Counted from the first letter of the stretch, positions 32,444 through 41,348 are shown. The stretch is 41,595 nt of DNA from Bacillota bacterium (GCA_022770665.1 JALEHL010000028.1:1-41595); one strand, 5' to 3'. Notes: generated by a model from the sequence alone, not told the origin. Made by a program: numbers and translations.

Positions 32444-33628
32444 ATGAAAGAATTTCAGTTAAAATACGGATGCAATCCGAACCAGAAACCGGCGCGGATC
32501 TATATGGCAGACGGCAGCGAGCTACCGATCACCATTCTGAACGGCCGTCCGGGCTACATCAACTTCCTGGATGCCCTGAACTCCTGGCAGCTGGTGAAAG
32601 AAATCAAAGAAGCGCTGAATATGCCGTGTGCCACATCCTTCAAGCATGTGAGCCCGACCTCCGCGGCAGTGGGCGTGAAGCTGCCGGAGAACCTGAAGAA
32701 AGCATGCTTCGTGGATGACATCGAGGGTCTGGATGATTCCCCGCTGGCCTGCGCTTATGCCAGAGCCAGAGGAACCGACCGCATGAGCTCTTTCGGCGAC
32801 TGGATCGCTCTGAGTGATGTCTGCGATGTGACGACGGCACGGATCATCAAACGGGAAGTGTCCGACGGAATCATTGCGCCGGGATATGAGCCGGAGGCAC
32901 TGGAAATCCTGAAAGGCAAAAAGAAAGGTGCTTATAACATCGTGCAGATTGATCCTTCTTATGTTCCTGCCGAAGCGGAGCACAAGCAGGTCTTCGGCAT
33001 CACCTTCGAGCAGGGAAGAAACAATTTCAAAATTAACGAGGCGCTTCTGGAAAATCTGGTGACAGAGAACAAGGAACTGCCAGACAGTGCAAAGCGTGAT
33101 CTGATCATCGCGCTGATCACTCTGAAATATACCCAGTCCAACTCCGTCTGCTTTGCAGTGGATGGACAGGCCATCGGTGTAGGAGCCGGACAGCAGTCCA
33201 GAATCCACTGCACCCGTCTGGCAGGCACCAAAGCGGACACCTGGCATCTGCGCCAGCATCCGAAGGTGCTGAACCTGCCGTTTCAGGAAGAGATCGGCCG
33301 GCAGACCAGAGACAATGTGATCGACGGATATATCAACAAGAATGAAGAGGATGTCTGTGCCGACGGAATCTGGCAGCAGTATTTCACAGAGCAGCCGGAA
33401 CCTCTGACCGCAGAGGAAGCGGCAGAATACCTGTCGGGCATCACCGGTGTAGCTCTGGGAAGCGATGCCTTTTTCCCGTTCAGCGACAACGTCGAGCGGG
33501 CAAAGAGAAGCGGCGTGTCCTATATCGCAGAGCCGGGCGGCTCCATCCGGGACGACGTGGTCATCGACTGCTGCAATAAATATGATATGGCGATGGCATT
33601 CACAGGAATGCGCCTGTTCCATCACTGA
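32444..33628 (+). CDS. AICAR formyltransferase, stand-alone (PurH C-terminal type)
   Basis: A 394-residue protein that formylates AICAR with 10-formyl-tetrahydrofolate to give FAICAR. It matches only the AICARFT half of PurH. LKYGCNPNQKPARIY opens it, and the catalytic Lys-His lie in SFKHVSPTSAAVG near residue 68. RIHCTRLAGTKADTW and GSDAFFPFSDNVERAKRSGV are further family markers. The N-terminal IMP cyclohydrolase half is replaced by the separate gene just upstream. The gene has GGGAGA before its ATG, 21 bases after the cyclohydrolase. Formyl depletion would block it and raise ZMP, the riboswitch ligand. Confidence 0.95.
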   Translation: MKEFQLKYGCNPNQKPARIYMADGSELPITILNGRPGYINFLDALNSWQLVKEIKEALNMPCATSFKHVSPTSAAVGVKLPENLKKACFVDDIEGLDDSPLACAYARARGTDRMSSFGDWIALSDVCDVTTARIIKREVSDGIIAPGYEPEALEILKGKKKGAYNIVQIDPSYVPAEAEHKQVFGITFEQGRNNFKINEALLENLVTENKELPDSAKRDLIIALITLKYTQSNSVCFAVDGQAIGVGAGQQSRIHCTRLAGTKADTWHLRQHPKVLNLPFQEEIGRQTRDNVIDGYINKNEEDVCADGIWQQYFTEQPEPLTAEEAAEYLSGITGVALGSDAFFPFSDNVERAKRSGVSYIAEPGGSIRDDVVIDCCNKYDMAMAFTGMRLFHH

Positions 33629-33676
33629 TATTGAAGTATAGTGGAATAAGCACATTACAGTGATTATATTGTCGTA

Positions 33677-33728
33677 CAGGACTTTTCTGGTTTGAACGGG
33701 ATATCCGGAAGGAAGGAAAAAAGTCCTG
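33677..33728 (+). promoter_or_regulatory. Hairpin in the intergenic region before purD
   Basis: CAGGACTTTT (33677-33686) pairs perfectly with AAAAGTCCTG (33719-33728) across a 32-base loop. No T tract follows, so it is not a standard terminator. It may protect or process the operon mRNA. Confidence 0.5.
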
Positions 33729-33750
33729 ATACGAGAAAGGACACAATGAA

Positions 33751-35022
33751 ATGAAATTATTAGTCGTTGGTGGCGGCGGCAGGGAGCATGCCATCATCAA
33801 GAAACTGAAAGAAAATAAAAACGTAGAAGACATCTTCGCCCTGCCCGGAAACGGCGGAATCGCGGCAGATGCGACCTGTGTGGACATCGGCGCGAAGGAC
33901 ATCGAAGGCATCGTGAAGTTCGCGGTGGAACAGAAGATCGACTTCGCCGTAGTGGCACCGGACGATCCTCTGGTGCTGGGCTGTGTGGATGCGCTGCAGG
34001 AAGCCGGAATTCCGGCTTTCGGCCCGAATAAGGCAGCAGCCATCATCGAAGGCAGCAAGGTCTTCTCCAAGAATCTGATGAAAAAATACGGCATTCCGAC
34101 CGCACAGTACGAAGTGTTCACTGACGAAAAATCTGCGCTTTCTTACCTGGAAACCTGCCCGATCCCGACGGTCATCAAGGCGGACGGACTGGCACTGGGA
34201 AAAGGCGTGATCATCGCGGAAACCCGGGAAGAAGCGAAAAATGCAGTGGTTTCCATGATGGAAGAGAAGATTTTCGGAGAAAGCGGAAGCAACATCGTCA
34301 TCGAAGAATTCCTTACCGGACCGGAAGTTTCGGTACTGTCCTTTACTGACGGAAATATCGTGGTTCCGATGGTCTCCTCCATGGACCACAAGCGTGCACT
34401 GGACGGCGATAAGGGCCTGAACACCGGCGGCATGGGAACGGTGGCGCCGAATCCGTATTACACGAAGGACGTAGCGGACCGGTGCATGAAAGAAATCTTT
34501 CTGCCGACCATCGAGGCCATGAAAAAAGAAGGAAGAGAATTCCGGGGCTGCCTCTACTTCGGCCTGATGATTACAGAAAACGGACCGAAGGTTATCGAAT
34601 ACAACTGCCGCTTCGGAGATCCGGAGACTCAGGTGGTCCTGCCGCTTCTGGACAGTGATCTGCTGGATATCATGATGGCGACCGCGGAAGGACGTCTGAC
34701 GGAGGATATGGTGAAGTTCGCCGATGACAGCGCCTGCTGTGTGGTTATGGCATCCGAGGGGTATCCGAAGAGCTATGAAAAAGGATTCCCGATCACCGTG
34801 GATGACGATTTTGAAGGCACGCTGTACATCGCCGGAGCGAAGAAGAAGGACGACGGCACGGTCGTAACAAACGGAGGCCGTGTGCTCGGCGTTGTCAGCC
34901 GGAAAACCACTCTGAAAGAAGCGGTGGACGAAGCGTACCGCCAGGTGCAGAAAGTCCACTTTGAGAATGCATATTACAGAAAAGACATCGGTGCACGTGC
35001 CCTTGCCGCAAAGGAGAAATAG
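33751..35022 (+). CDS. purD: Phosphoribosylamine-glycine ligase
   Basis: PurD is an ATP-grasp ligase that joins glycine to phosphoribosylamine to give GAR, the second step of the pathway. The 423 residues match the family. MKLLVVGGGGREHAII opens it; VVAPDDPLVLGCVDAL, FGPNKAAAIIEGSKVFSK and VIKADGLALGKGV carry the ATP-grasp and substrate sites. NTGGMGTVAPNPYY and EYNCRFGDPETQVVLPLL are diagnostic. The ATG follows AAAGGA and a 122-base gap containing a hairpin, the largest gap in the operon, but no promoter is obvious there. purL starts two bases after its stop. Confidence 0.97.
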   Translation: MKLLVVGGGGREHAIIKKLKENKNVEDIFALPGNGGIAADATCVDIGAKDIEGIVKFAVEQKIDFAVVAPDDPLVLGCVDALQEAGIPAFGPNKAAAIIEGSKVFSKNLMKKYGIPTAQYEVFTDEKSALSYLETCPIPTVIKADGLALGKGVIIAETREEAKNAVVSMMEEKIFGESGSNIVIEEFLTGPEVSVLSFTDGNIVVPMVSSMDHKRALDGDKGLNTGGMGTVAPNPYYTKDVADRCMKEIFLPTIEAMKKEGREFRGCLYFGLMITENGPKVIEYNCRFGDPETQVVLPLLDSDLLDIMMATAEGRLTEDMVKFADDSACCVVMASEGYPKSYEKGFPITVDDDFEGTLYIAGAKKKDDGTVVTNGGRVLGVVSRKTTLKEAVDEAYRQVQKVHFENAYYRKDIGARALAAKEK

Positions 35023-35024
35023 AA

Positions 35025-38000
35025 ATGGTATATAGAATATTCGTAGAAAAGAAACCGGGTCTGGATCATGAAGCGAAGAAACTTCTGGGCGATATCCGGG
35101 GACTGCTGCAGATCGGGTCCGTCACGGACGTCCGTCTGCTGAACCGGTATGATGTGGAGAATATCGACAGGGAACTGTTTGATTATGCCGAGTATACCGT
35201 ATTCGCGGAGCCCCAGCTGGATGTGGTGACGGAAGAGTTTGCCGCACCGGACGCTGCCGCTGTTTTTGCGGTGGAATACCTGCCGGGACAGTTCGATCAG
35301 CGTGCGGATTCTGCAGCACAGTGTATCCAGATTATTTCTCAGAAAGAACGGCCGACCGTAAGGACCGCGAAGGTATATGCGATTTACGGAGCCGTGACAG
35401 ATACGCAGCTTGTGGAGATCAAAAAATATGTGATCAATCCGGTGGAAGCCAGAGAAGCATCCATGGAGAAGCCGGAATCCCTCGCTGCAGATTACGACAT
35501 CCCGACGGAAGTCGCTGTGATGGAGGGATTCACAGAGCTGGACCGGCAGGGGCTGTCTGATTTCGTGGCGCATTACGGACTGGCCATGGATGTGGATGAT
35601 GCAGCATGCTGTCAGGAATATTTCCGCAGCGAAAAAAGAAATCCGACTATTACAGAGATCCGCATGATCGATACGTACTGGTCGGATCACTGCCGCCATA
35701 CCACTTTCTCCACCACCATCGATAAAGTCACGTTCCAGGACCCGATTCTGGAAAAGGCATGGCGGCGGTATCTGGATGCCAGAGAAGAGATCGGACGGAC
35801 GAAGCCGGTCAACATGATGGATATTGGAACTATTGCAGCAAAAGTCCTGAAACAGGAGGGCAGGCTGCCGAAGATCGACGAATCCGAAGAAATCAATGCC
35901 TGCACCGTGAAGATCAAGGTCGATGTGGAAGGCGAGCAGCAGGACTGGCTGCTTCTGTTCAAGAATGAAACCCACAACCATCCGACGGAAATCGAGCCGT
36001 TCGGCGGTGCGGCCACCTGCGTGGGCGGCGCAATCCGCGACCCGCTGTCAGGACGGTCTTATGTTTATGCCGCAATGCGTGTCACCGGTGCGGCAGACCC
36101 GCTGAAGCCGGTCAGTGAAACGCTGGAAGGGAAACTGCCGCAGAGAACGATTGTGACGACAGCGGCAGCAGGCTATTCCTCCTATGGAAACCAGATCGGA
36201 CTGACCACTGGCATTGTAGATGAGCTGTATCACGAAGGCTATGCGGCCAAGAGAATGGAGATCGGTGCGGTGATCGGCGCGGCGCCTGCGGAAAATGTAC
36301 GCCGGGAACGTCCGGTACCGGGTGATGTGGTTATTCTGCTGGGCGGCAGAACGGGCCGGGACGGCTGCGGCGGCGCAACCGGCTCCTCGAAATCCCATAC
36401 AGTACAGTCACTGGAGACCTGCGGCGCAGAGGTGCAGAAAGGAAATGCACCCGAAGAAAGAAAGCTGCAGCGCCTGTTCCGGAATAAGGAAGCGTCTCTG
36501 CTGATCAAGCGCTGCAATGACTTCGGTGCCGGCGGCGTTTCGGTTGCCATCGGCGAACTGGCTGACGGTCTGCGGATTGATCTGAATCAGGTTCCAAAGA
36601 AATATGAAGGTCTGGACGGCACGGAACTGGCCATTTCCGAATCACAGGAGCGGATGGCTGTGGTTGTGGCGGCGGAAGATGCGGACCGGTTCCTGGAACT
36701 TGCGGCAGCGGAGAATCTGGAAGCGACGAAAGTTGCTGTGGTGACGGAAGAACCCCGTCTGGTTGAACTGTGGAACGGCAAGCCGATCGTGGACGTTTCC
36801 AGAGCATTCCTGGACTCCAACGGAGCAGAGAAACATATTGAAGTGCTGATGCCAAAGCTGCAGGTCTGGCAGAAAACCGTGACGGATGATTTCTGCGGCC
36901 AGTATCAATCGCTGGCTTCCGATCTGAATGTCTGCTCACGCCGCGGCCTGTCTGAGCGGTTTGACTCCACCATCGGCGCAGGCTCTGTCCTGATGCCGTT
37001 TGGCGGAAAACGGCAGAGAACACCGGTTCAGGCGATGGTGCATAAGATCCCGGTCCAGGGAAAAGATACTACCACCTGTTCCATGATGTCCTGGGCGTAT
37101 AATCCGTATATTGCAGAAAAATCACCGTATCACAGCGCATATCTGGCGGTGGTGGAATCCGTTTCCAAACTGATCGCCACCGGTGCGAAATTTGAAGATG
37201 TGTATCTGACGTTCCAGGAATATTTCGAAAAACTGGGAAAGGATTCCGAACGCTGGGGCAAGCCGGTATCTGCACTGCTGGGTGCTTTGAAGGCGCAGCT
37301 GGCACTGGGTGTCGCGGCGATCGGCGGCAAGGATTCCATGAGCGGCACGTTTGAGCAGCTGACGGTACCGCCGACACTGGTTTCCTTCGCCGTGACCACA
37401 GAGGACGTAGACCATGTCGTATCTCCGGAATTCAAAAAAGCAGGGGATCCGGTATATCTGCTGAAGCCTGCACTGGATGAAGAGGGCCTGCCGACGGCAG
37501 ATTCTCTGATCCGGCTGTATGATCAGGTGCGCAGCCTGACAGAGGAGAAAAAGGCAGTGGCGGTATGGACGCCGGGATTCGGCGGCATTGCAGAAGGCAT
37601 CCTGAAGATGGCCATGGGCAACGGTCTGGGCTTTGCTTATGCAGACGGCCTGCCGATGGAAGAAATCTTCGGATATCGTTACGGCGCGTTTATTCTGGAA
37701 ATGGATGCAGAAAAATGCGACTGCGGCACATGCAGCCTGCCGGAAGACGCGGTTCTGCTGGGCCAGGTGACCGAAGAACGCTTCATCACCCGGGAGGACG
37801 AGAGCCTGTCCATGGATGCGCTGGAAAAAGCCTACGAAGAGAAACTGGAGCCGGTATTCACCTGCAATCTGGAAATGCCGGGAAAAGAAATCGAAACCTT
37901 CACATATAATTGTAAGAAAGCAGAGCGGAAAATCTGCGCGCCGGCACTGTGCACGGCCCGTCCGAAGGTGCTGATTCCGGCCTTCCCGGGAACAAACTGC

Positions 38001-38765
38001 GAGTATGACACCGCCAAAGCCATGGAAAAAGCCGGGGCGGAAGCGGAGATTTTCGTGGTGCGGAACCTGTCCAGCGAGGCAGTTGCCCGCTCCGTGGAAG
38101 AATTTGCAGCGAAGCTGAAGGAATCCCAGATGGTGTTTATTCCTGGCGGATTTTCCGGCGGCGACGAACCGGACGGATCCGGCAAGTTCATTACTGCGTT
38201 CTTCCGGAATGAACAGATCCGCGAAGGTGTGGGCGACCTGCTGGATCACAGGGACGGCCTCATGGCCGGCATCTGCAACGGATTCCAGGCGCTGATCAAG
38301 CTGGGCCTGGTGCCGTACGGGAAGATCATCGATACCGATGAAACCTGTCCGACCCTGACCTACAACACCATCGGACGCCACCAGTCCAAACTGGTGCGCA
38401 CACGGATCGCTTCCAGCAAGTCTCCATGGCTGGCAGGCACCGAAGCCGGAGAAATCTATACCGTTGCGATCTCCCACGGCGAAGGCCGTTTCCTGGCAGA
38501 CGAAAACGTCGTGAAGCAGCTTGCGGCAAACGGGCAGATCGCCACACAGTATGTGGATTTTGAGGGAAAACCGACTGACGATATCCAGTTCAATCCGAAT
38601 AATTCCGTCTGCGCCATCGAAGGCATCACATCTCCGGACGGGCGCGTATTCGGCAAAATGGGTCATTCCGAGCGGATCGGTTACGGCCTTTATCAGAATG
38701 TGCCGGGCGTTTTCGACATGAAGATGTTCCAGTCTGCGGTAAACTATTTCAAGAAGCAGGATTAA
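35025..38765 (+). CDS. purL: Phosphoribosylformylglycinamidine synthase, single-chain
   Basis: This enzyme converts FGAR and glutamine to FGAM. At 1246 residues it fuses the PurS-like N-terminal part, the two-repeat synthase and a glutamine amidotransferase, as in the clostridial branch, whereas Bacillus uses separate PurS, PurQ and PurL. The synthase carries SDHCRHTTFSTTI, NETHNHPTEIEPFGGAATC and NDFGAGGVSVAIGELADG. The amidotransferase has the nucleophile Cys1084 in AGICNGFQAL, His1151 in AISHGEGRF, and GGFSGGDEPDGSG. AAGGAG at the end of purD serves as ribosome site. It is the last clear purine gene of the operon, followed after four bases by the nitroreductase. Confidence 0.97.
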   Translation: MVYRIFVEKKPGLDHEAKKLLGDIRGLLQIGSVTDVRLLNRYDVENIDRELFDYAEYTVFAEPQLDVVTEEFAAPDAAAVFAVEYLPGQFDQRADSAAQCIQIISQKERPTVRTAKVYAIYGAVTDTQLVEIKKYVINPVEAREASMEKPESLAADYDIPTEVAVMEGFTELDRQGLSDFVAHYGLAMDVDDAACCQEYFRSEKRNPTITEIRMIDTYWSDHCRHTTFSTTIDKVTFQDPILEKAWRRYLDAREEIGRTKPVNMMDIGTIAAKVLKQEGRLPKIDESEEINACTVKIKVDVEGEQQDWLLLFKNETHNHPTEIEPFGGAATCVGGAIRDPLSGRSYVYAAMRVTGAADPLKPVSETLEGKLPQRTIVTTAAAGYSSYGNQIGLTTGIVDELYHEGYAAKRMEIGAVIGAAPAENVRRERPVPGDVVILLGGRTGRDGCGGATGSSKSHTVQSLETCGAEVQKGNAPEERKLQRLFRNKEASLLIKRCNDFGAGGVSVAIGELADGLRIDLNQVPKKYEGLDGTELAISESQERMAVVVAAEDADRFLELAAAENLEATKVAVVTEEPRLVELWNGKPIVDVSRAFLDSNGAEKHIEVLMPKLQVWQKTVTDDFCGQYQSLASDLNVCSRRGLSERFDSTIGAGSVLMPFGGKRQRTPVQAMVHKIPVQGKDTTTCSMMSWAYNPYIAEKSPYHSAYLAVVESVSKLIATGAKFEDVYLTFQEYFEKLGKDSERWGKPVSALLGALKAQLALGVAAIGGKDSMSGTFEQLTVPPTLVSFAVTTEDVDHVVSPEFKKAGDPVYLLKPALDEEGLPTADSLIRLYDQVRSLTEEKKAVAVWTPGFGGIAEGILKMAMGNGLGFAYADGLPMEEIFGYRYGAFILEMDAEKCDCGTCSLPEDAVLLGQVTEERFITREDESLSMDALEKAYEEKLEPVFTCNLEMPGKEIETFTYNCKKAERKICAPALCTARPKVLIPAFPGTNCEYDTAKAMEKAGAEAEIFVVRNLSSEAVARSVEEFAAKLKESQMVFIPGGFSGGDEPDGSGKFITAFFRNEQIREGVGDLLDHRDGLMAGICNGFQALIKLGLVPYGKIIDTDETCPTLTYNTIGRHQSKLVRTRIASSKSPWLAGTEAGEIYTVAISHGEGRFLADENVVKQLAANGQIATQYVDFEGKPTDDIQFNPNNSVCAIEGITSPDGRVFGKMGHSERIGYGLYQNVPGVFDMKMFQSAVNYFKKQD

Positions 38766-38769
38766 GGCA

Positions 38770-39555
38770 ATGATCAGAATCAATTATGACAAATGCGTGG
38801 GGTGCCTCCGGTGCACCCGCGTATGTATCTGGACAATAATTGAAGCGAGAGACGGACGGCCTTCTGTGCTGGAAGAGAAGGCTGTCGGCTGCGCAAAATG
38901 TATGCACTGCGGGATTGTCTGTCCTGAAGGTGCAATTGAATTTGACGGGGCGCCTATGATGATTTCGGAGGATAAGCCGCTGGTCTCTGACACGTTTGCT
39001 GAAGATCTGGAAACATTCCTTCTGACCCGGCGCTCCTATCGTGATTTCCGGGAGGAACCGGTGGATCCGGAGCTGATCCGCCACGCACTGGAAACGGCTG
39101 CATGGGCGCCAAGCGCGAAAAACCAGCATCCGGCGAAATATATCGTTGTGCAGGGCAGAGAAAAGCTGAAGAAACTGATGGATGAAATCCTGGCATATCT
39201 GCAGGAAACCGGCCAGAGTCCGGAAGTGATTTCAGAGTATGCACGGGGAAACAATATGGTGCTGGGAAAGGCAGATACTGTGATTCTGGCTTATGCCAGA
39301 GACCAGGCCATCAATCCGGCTGCAGATACGGCGCTGGCTCTGGACTATGCGGACCTGATGCTGCAGTCTGCAGGCCTGGGCACCTGCTGGGCAGGATATC
39401 TGACCCGGTTTGCAAATACCGTTCCGGCACTGAAGGAATACTTCGGTATCCCGGAAAAATACAGTTTCTACGGTGGCCTTCTGGTGGGATGGCCATCTGA
39501 AGAATATCTTTACATTCCCGAACGTGTAAAACGCGCGGATATTATTATGAAATAG
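38770..39555 (+). CDS. Nitroreductase family protein with N-terminal ferredoxin domain
   Basis: A 261-residue redox enzyme. The first 60 residues are a two-cluster ferredoxin with CVGCLRCTRVC and CAKCMHCGIVCPEG; the first cluster lacks the usual Pro after its fourth Cys. Residues about 78-261 are an FMN-binding nitroreductase fold: LLTRRSYRDFREEPVDPELI, AAWAPSAKNQHPAKYIVV and LMLQSAGLGTCWAGYL. Such proteins reduce quinones, nitro-compounds or unknown substrates with ferredoxin or NAD(P)H. It lies four bases after purL, so it is cotranscribed with purine genes, though no purine step calls for it. Function unknown. Confidence 0.9.
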   Translation: MIRINYDKCVGCLRCTRVCIWTIIEARDGRPSVLEEKAVGCAKCMHCGIVCPEGAIEFDGAPMMISEDKPLVSDTFAEDLETFLLTRRSYRDFREEPVDPELIRHALETAAWAPSAKNQHPAKYIVVQGREKLKKLMDEILAYLQETGQSPEVISEYARGNNMVLGKADTVILAYARDQAINPAADTALALDYADLMLQSAGLGTCWAGYLTRFANTVPALKEYFGIPEKYSFYGGLLVGWPSEEYLYIPERVKRADIIMK

Positions 39556-39565
39556 CAGGAACGGC

Positions 39566-39605
39566 TGCGGCGGAGGGGCTCTTCTTTCAGGGTCCTTCCG
39601 CCGCA
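39566..39605 (+). promoter_or_regulatory. GC-rich hairpin after the nitroreductase
   Basis: TGCGGCGGA pairs with TCCGCCGCA across about 20 bases. No T tract follows, so it could stabilise the 3' end of the purine mRNA or weakly terminate. Confidence 0.5.
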
Positions 39606-39632
39606 CTCTAATCGAAAGGGGACGAGAAAGGC

Positions 39633-40787
39633 ATGATGGAAGAAAAATCCGGAAACGGAAGGAAAGGATCGTTCCGCGAAGCACTGCTTCTGATTCTGAT
39701 CGGTGTGGGGGCATTCGTCGGACTTTCTCATCTTGATATCGTAGGAAGCAGGGTCTGGAGTGTCATCCATCTCTTCATGCCGCTGATCATAGGAGGGATC
39801 GTGGCATTTATTCTGAATGTGCCGATGCACTTCTTCGAAAAACAGTGTGACCGGCTTTCCGGAAAGAAGGGGCTCTCCTTTCTGCGGCACGGCAGGGGGC
39901 CGGTCTGTCTGATCCTCACCCTTCTGCTGTTTGTGCTGGTCATCATATTCATTTCCAGTGTCATTTTCCCGAATCTGGCGGACTCCATCGGCACGCTGAT
40001 TTCCGGCGTTCTGGCGGAATATCCGAAATGGCTGGATTACCTGCAGGCACATCACATTGATACATCTGCCGTGGAAAATGCACTGAACCGCATTGATATT
40101 CATTCTGTTCTTGGAAAAATACAGGAGAATCTGGGGATGATCCTGTCCGCTGCGGTTCCTGCGGTGGGAAATGCAGTAGGCATCCTTGCAGATATCGGCT
40201 TCGGACTGATTTTTGCCATCTATATTCTGCTGAATAAGAAGAAGCTGGGAGTTCAGGCGAAGAAAATCGCATATGCTTATCTGAAGAAGTCGTGGGCGGA
40301 TGAGATCTGCGATATCGCCAGTCTGGCATATAAGACGTTCAGCAGTTTCCTGTCCGGCCAGTGCCTGGAGGCAGTGATTCTGGGCGCGATGTTCTGCATT
40401 GTGCTGCTGATCGGCGGTTTTCCGAGCGCAATCACCATCGGCGTGATCATCGGGGCGATGGCCCTGATTCCGTTTATCGGCGCGTTTATCGGCCTTGTAT
40501 TCGGGATTTTGCTGATCCTGGTGGAAACACCGGCGAAAGTATTGTGGTTTATCGTGATCTTTTTCGTGGTGCAGCAGATTGAGGGAAATCTGATCTATCC
40601 TCGTGTCGTGGGAGGATCTGTGGGACTGCCGCCGATCTGGACGCTGCTGGCAGTGGTTGTAGGCGGCAGCGTGTCAGGCATTTTCGGAATCGTTGCATTC
40701 ATCCCTCTGTTCTCTGTCCTTTACGCTCTTCTGCGACGCAGTGTCTACAGCAGGCTGCGAAAGAAAAAAATAAGGATTACGGAGTAG
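39633..40787 (+). CDS. AI-2E family transporter (permease)
   Basis: A 384-residue membrane protein of the AI-2E family, whose members include exporters of autoinducer-2 and Na+/H+ antiporters. The N-terminal helices (LLLILIGVGAFVGL, LFMPLIIGGIVAFILNVP) are followed by a soluble stretch (about 110-175) and then by the conserved C-terminal block: KTFSSFLSGQCLEAVILG, GALIPFIGAFIG-like text and the family signature QQIEGNLIYPRVVGGSVGLPPIW. About eight helices are expected. The ATG pair at 39633 follows GAGAAAGG. It may be read from the purine operon or alone. The transported compound is not known. Confidence 0.92.
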   Translation: MMEEKSGNGRKGSFREALLLILIGVGAFVGLSHLDIVGSRVWSVIHLFMPLIIGGIVAFILNVPMHFFEKQCDRLSGKKGLSFLRHGRGPVCLILTLLLFVLVIIFISSVIFPNLADSIGTLISGVLAEYPKWLDYLQAHHIDTSAVENALNRIDIHSVLGKIQENLGMILSAAVPAVGNAVGILADIGFGLIFAIYILLNKKKLGVQAKKIAYAYLKKSWADEICDIASLAYKTFSSFLSGQCLEAVILGAMFCIVLLIGGFPSAITIGVIIGAMALIPFIGAFIGLVFGILLILVETPAKVLWFIVIFFVVQQIEGNLIYPRVVGGSVGLPPIWTLLAVVVGGSVSGIFGIVAFIPLFSVLYALLRRSVYSRLRKKKIRITE

Positions 40788-40801
40788 GTGCAGTTTCGGC
40801 G

Positions 40802-40830
40802 GCTGCTGTTCTTTGCCTTCGAACAGCAGC
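40802..40830 (+). promoter_or_regulatory. Perfect hairpin after the AI-2E gene
   Basis: GCTGCTGTTC (40802-40811) and GAACAGCAGC (40821-40830) with a 9-base loop, without a T tract. It lies just before the true terminator. Confidence 0.5.
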
Positions 40831-40842
40831 TGCTTCCTCCAG

Positions 40843-40887
40843 AAAAAGCAAGTATTTAAAAAAATACTTAAAAAGTACTTGCTTTTT
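40843..40887. terminator. Terminator of the AI-2E gene, overlapping the tRNA promoter
   Basis: AAAAAGCAAGTA (40843-40854) pairs with TACTTGCTTTTT (40876-40887). The T run is at the end of the right arm. Confidence 0.8.
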
Positions 40888-40907
40888 GGCGAAAAGACTA
40901 GTATAAT
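40879..40907 (+). promoter_or_regulatory. Promoter of tRNA-Leu
   Basis: TTGCTT (40879-40884), 17-base spacer, TATAAT (40902-40907). The -35 lies within the right arm of the preceding terminator. Confidence 0.8.
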
Positions 40908-40949
40908 AAATCTTGCGTTCGACAGAGAAAGCAAATAAAAAGTGAATAT

Positions 40950-41034
40950 GCGGTCTTGGCGGAATTGGCAGACGCGCACGGTTCAGGTCCGTGTGAGGCG
41001 ACTCATGGGGGTTCGAATCCCTTAGACCGCACCA
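40950..41034 (+). tRNA. tRNA-Leu (CAG)
   Basis: The acceptor stem GCGGTCT/AGACCGC, D-arm with GGCGGAATTGGCAGACG, and anticodon stem CACGG/CCGTG with loop TTCAGGT give anticodon CAG, reading CTG (Leu). The long variable arm (TGAGGCGACTCA) is that of a class II leucine tRNA. The T arm is GGGGTTCGAATCCC, and CCA is encoded. Confidence 0.97.
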
Positions 41035-41039
41035 ACGAA

Positions 41040-41072
41040 ACGTTGAAATCTGAATGGTTTCAGCGTTTTTTT
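41040..41072 (+). terminator. Terminator after tRNA-Leu
   Basis: CGTTGAAA pairs with TTTCAGCG (one G-U pair) across nine bases, then T7. Confidence 0.88.
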
Positions 41073-41319
41073 ATTATCAGAACGTATGAATTCAATCATC
41101 ATGAAATGCATCTTATTGTGAAACCTGCCGCGTGGTCCTTCCGTATTGCTGCGGATATCCGGTACAGAAAAATGAATATGTTCTGTATGACTGCATTTTG
41201 TGAGAAACAAGTAAAAAACGAGGCAATTCGTAAAGTCTATGAAGCGCATCCATAAAACTTTGATATCTGGATATCAAAGCATTCAGAAAAACTGACCAGA
41301 GGATTAAGCAGCGCGAATA
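41073..41319. other. Intergenic region after the tRNA, with a 22-bp palindrome
   Basis: No supported gene. CTTTGATATC-TG-GATATCAAAG (41258-41279) is a near-perfect palindrome and could be an operator or hairpin. A short frame ending at 41255 lacks a ribosome site. Confidence 0.5.
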
Positions 41320-41348
41320 TTGACAATGGGAAATGATTGTGTAATAAT
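41320..41348 (+). promoter_or_regulatory. Promoter-like sequence upstream of the IS30 transposase
   Basis: TTGACA (41320-41325), 17-base spacer, AATAAT (41343-41348). It could belong to the insertion sequence or to flanking DNA. Confidence 0.5.

Noticed and set aside
37122-38783. A 553-residue minus-strand frame opposite purL
   Set aside because: PurL is certain on the plus strand; the opposite frame has no motif and reflects codon bias.
40956-41255. A 99-residue frame beginning MAELADAHGSGPCEATHGG
   Set aside because: Its first part is a translation of the tRNA-Leu gene, a well-known false protein, and the rest crosses the tRNA terminator without a ribosome site.
41106-41255. A 49-residue frame after the tRNA (MHLIVKPAAWSFR)
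   Set aside because: No ribosome site, no promoter and no recognisable family; could be a fragment but cannot be supported.
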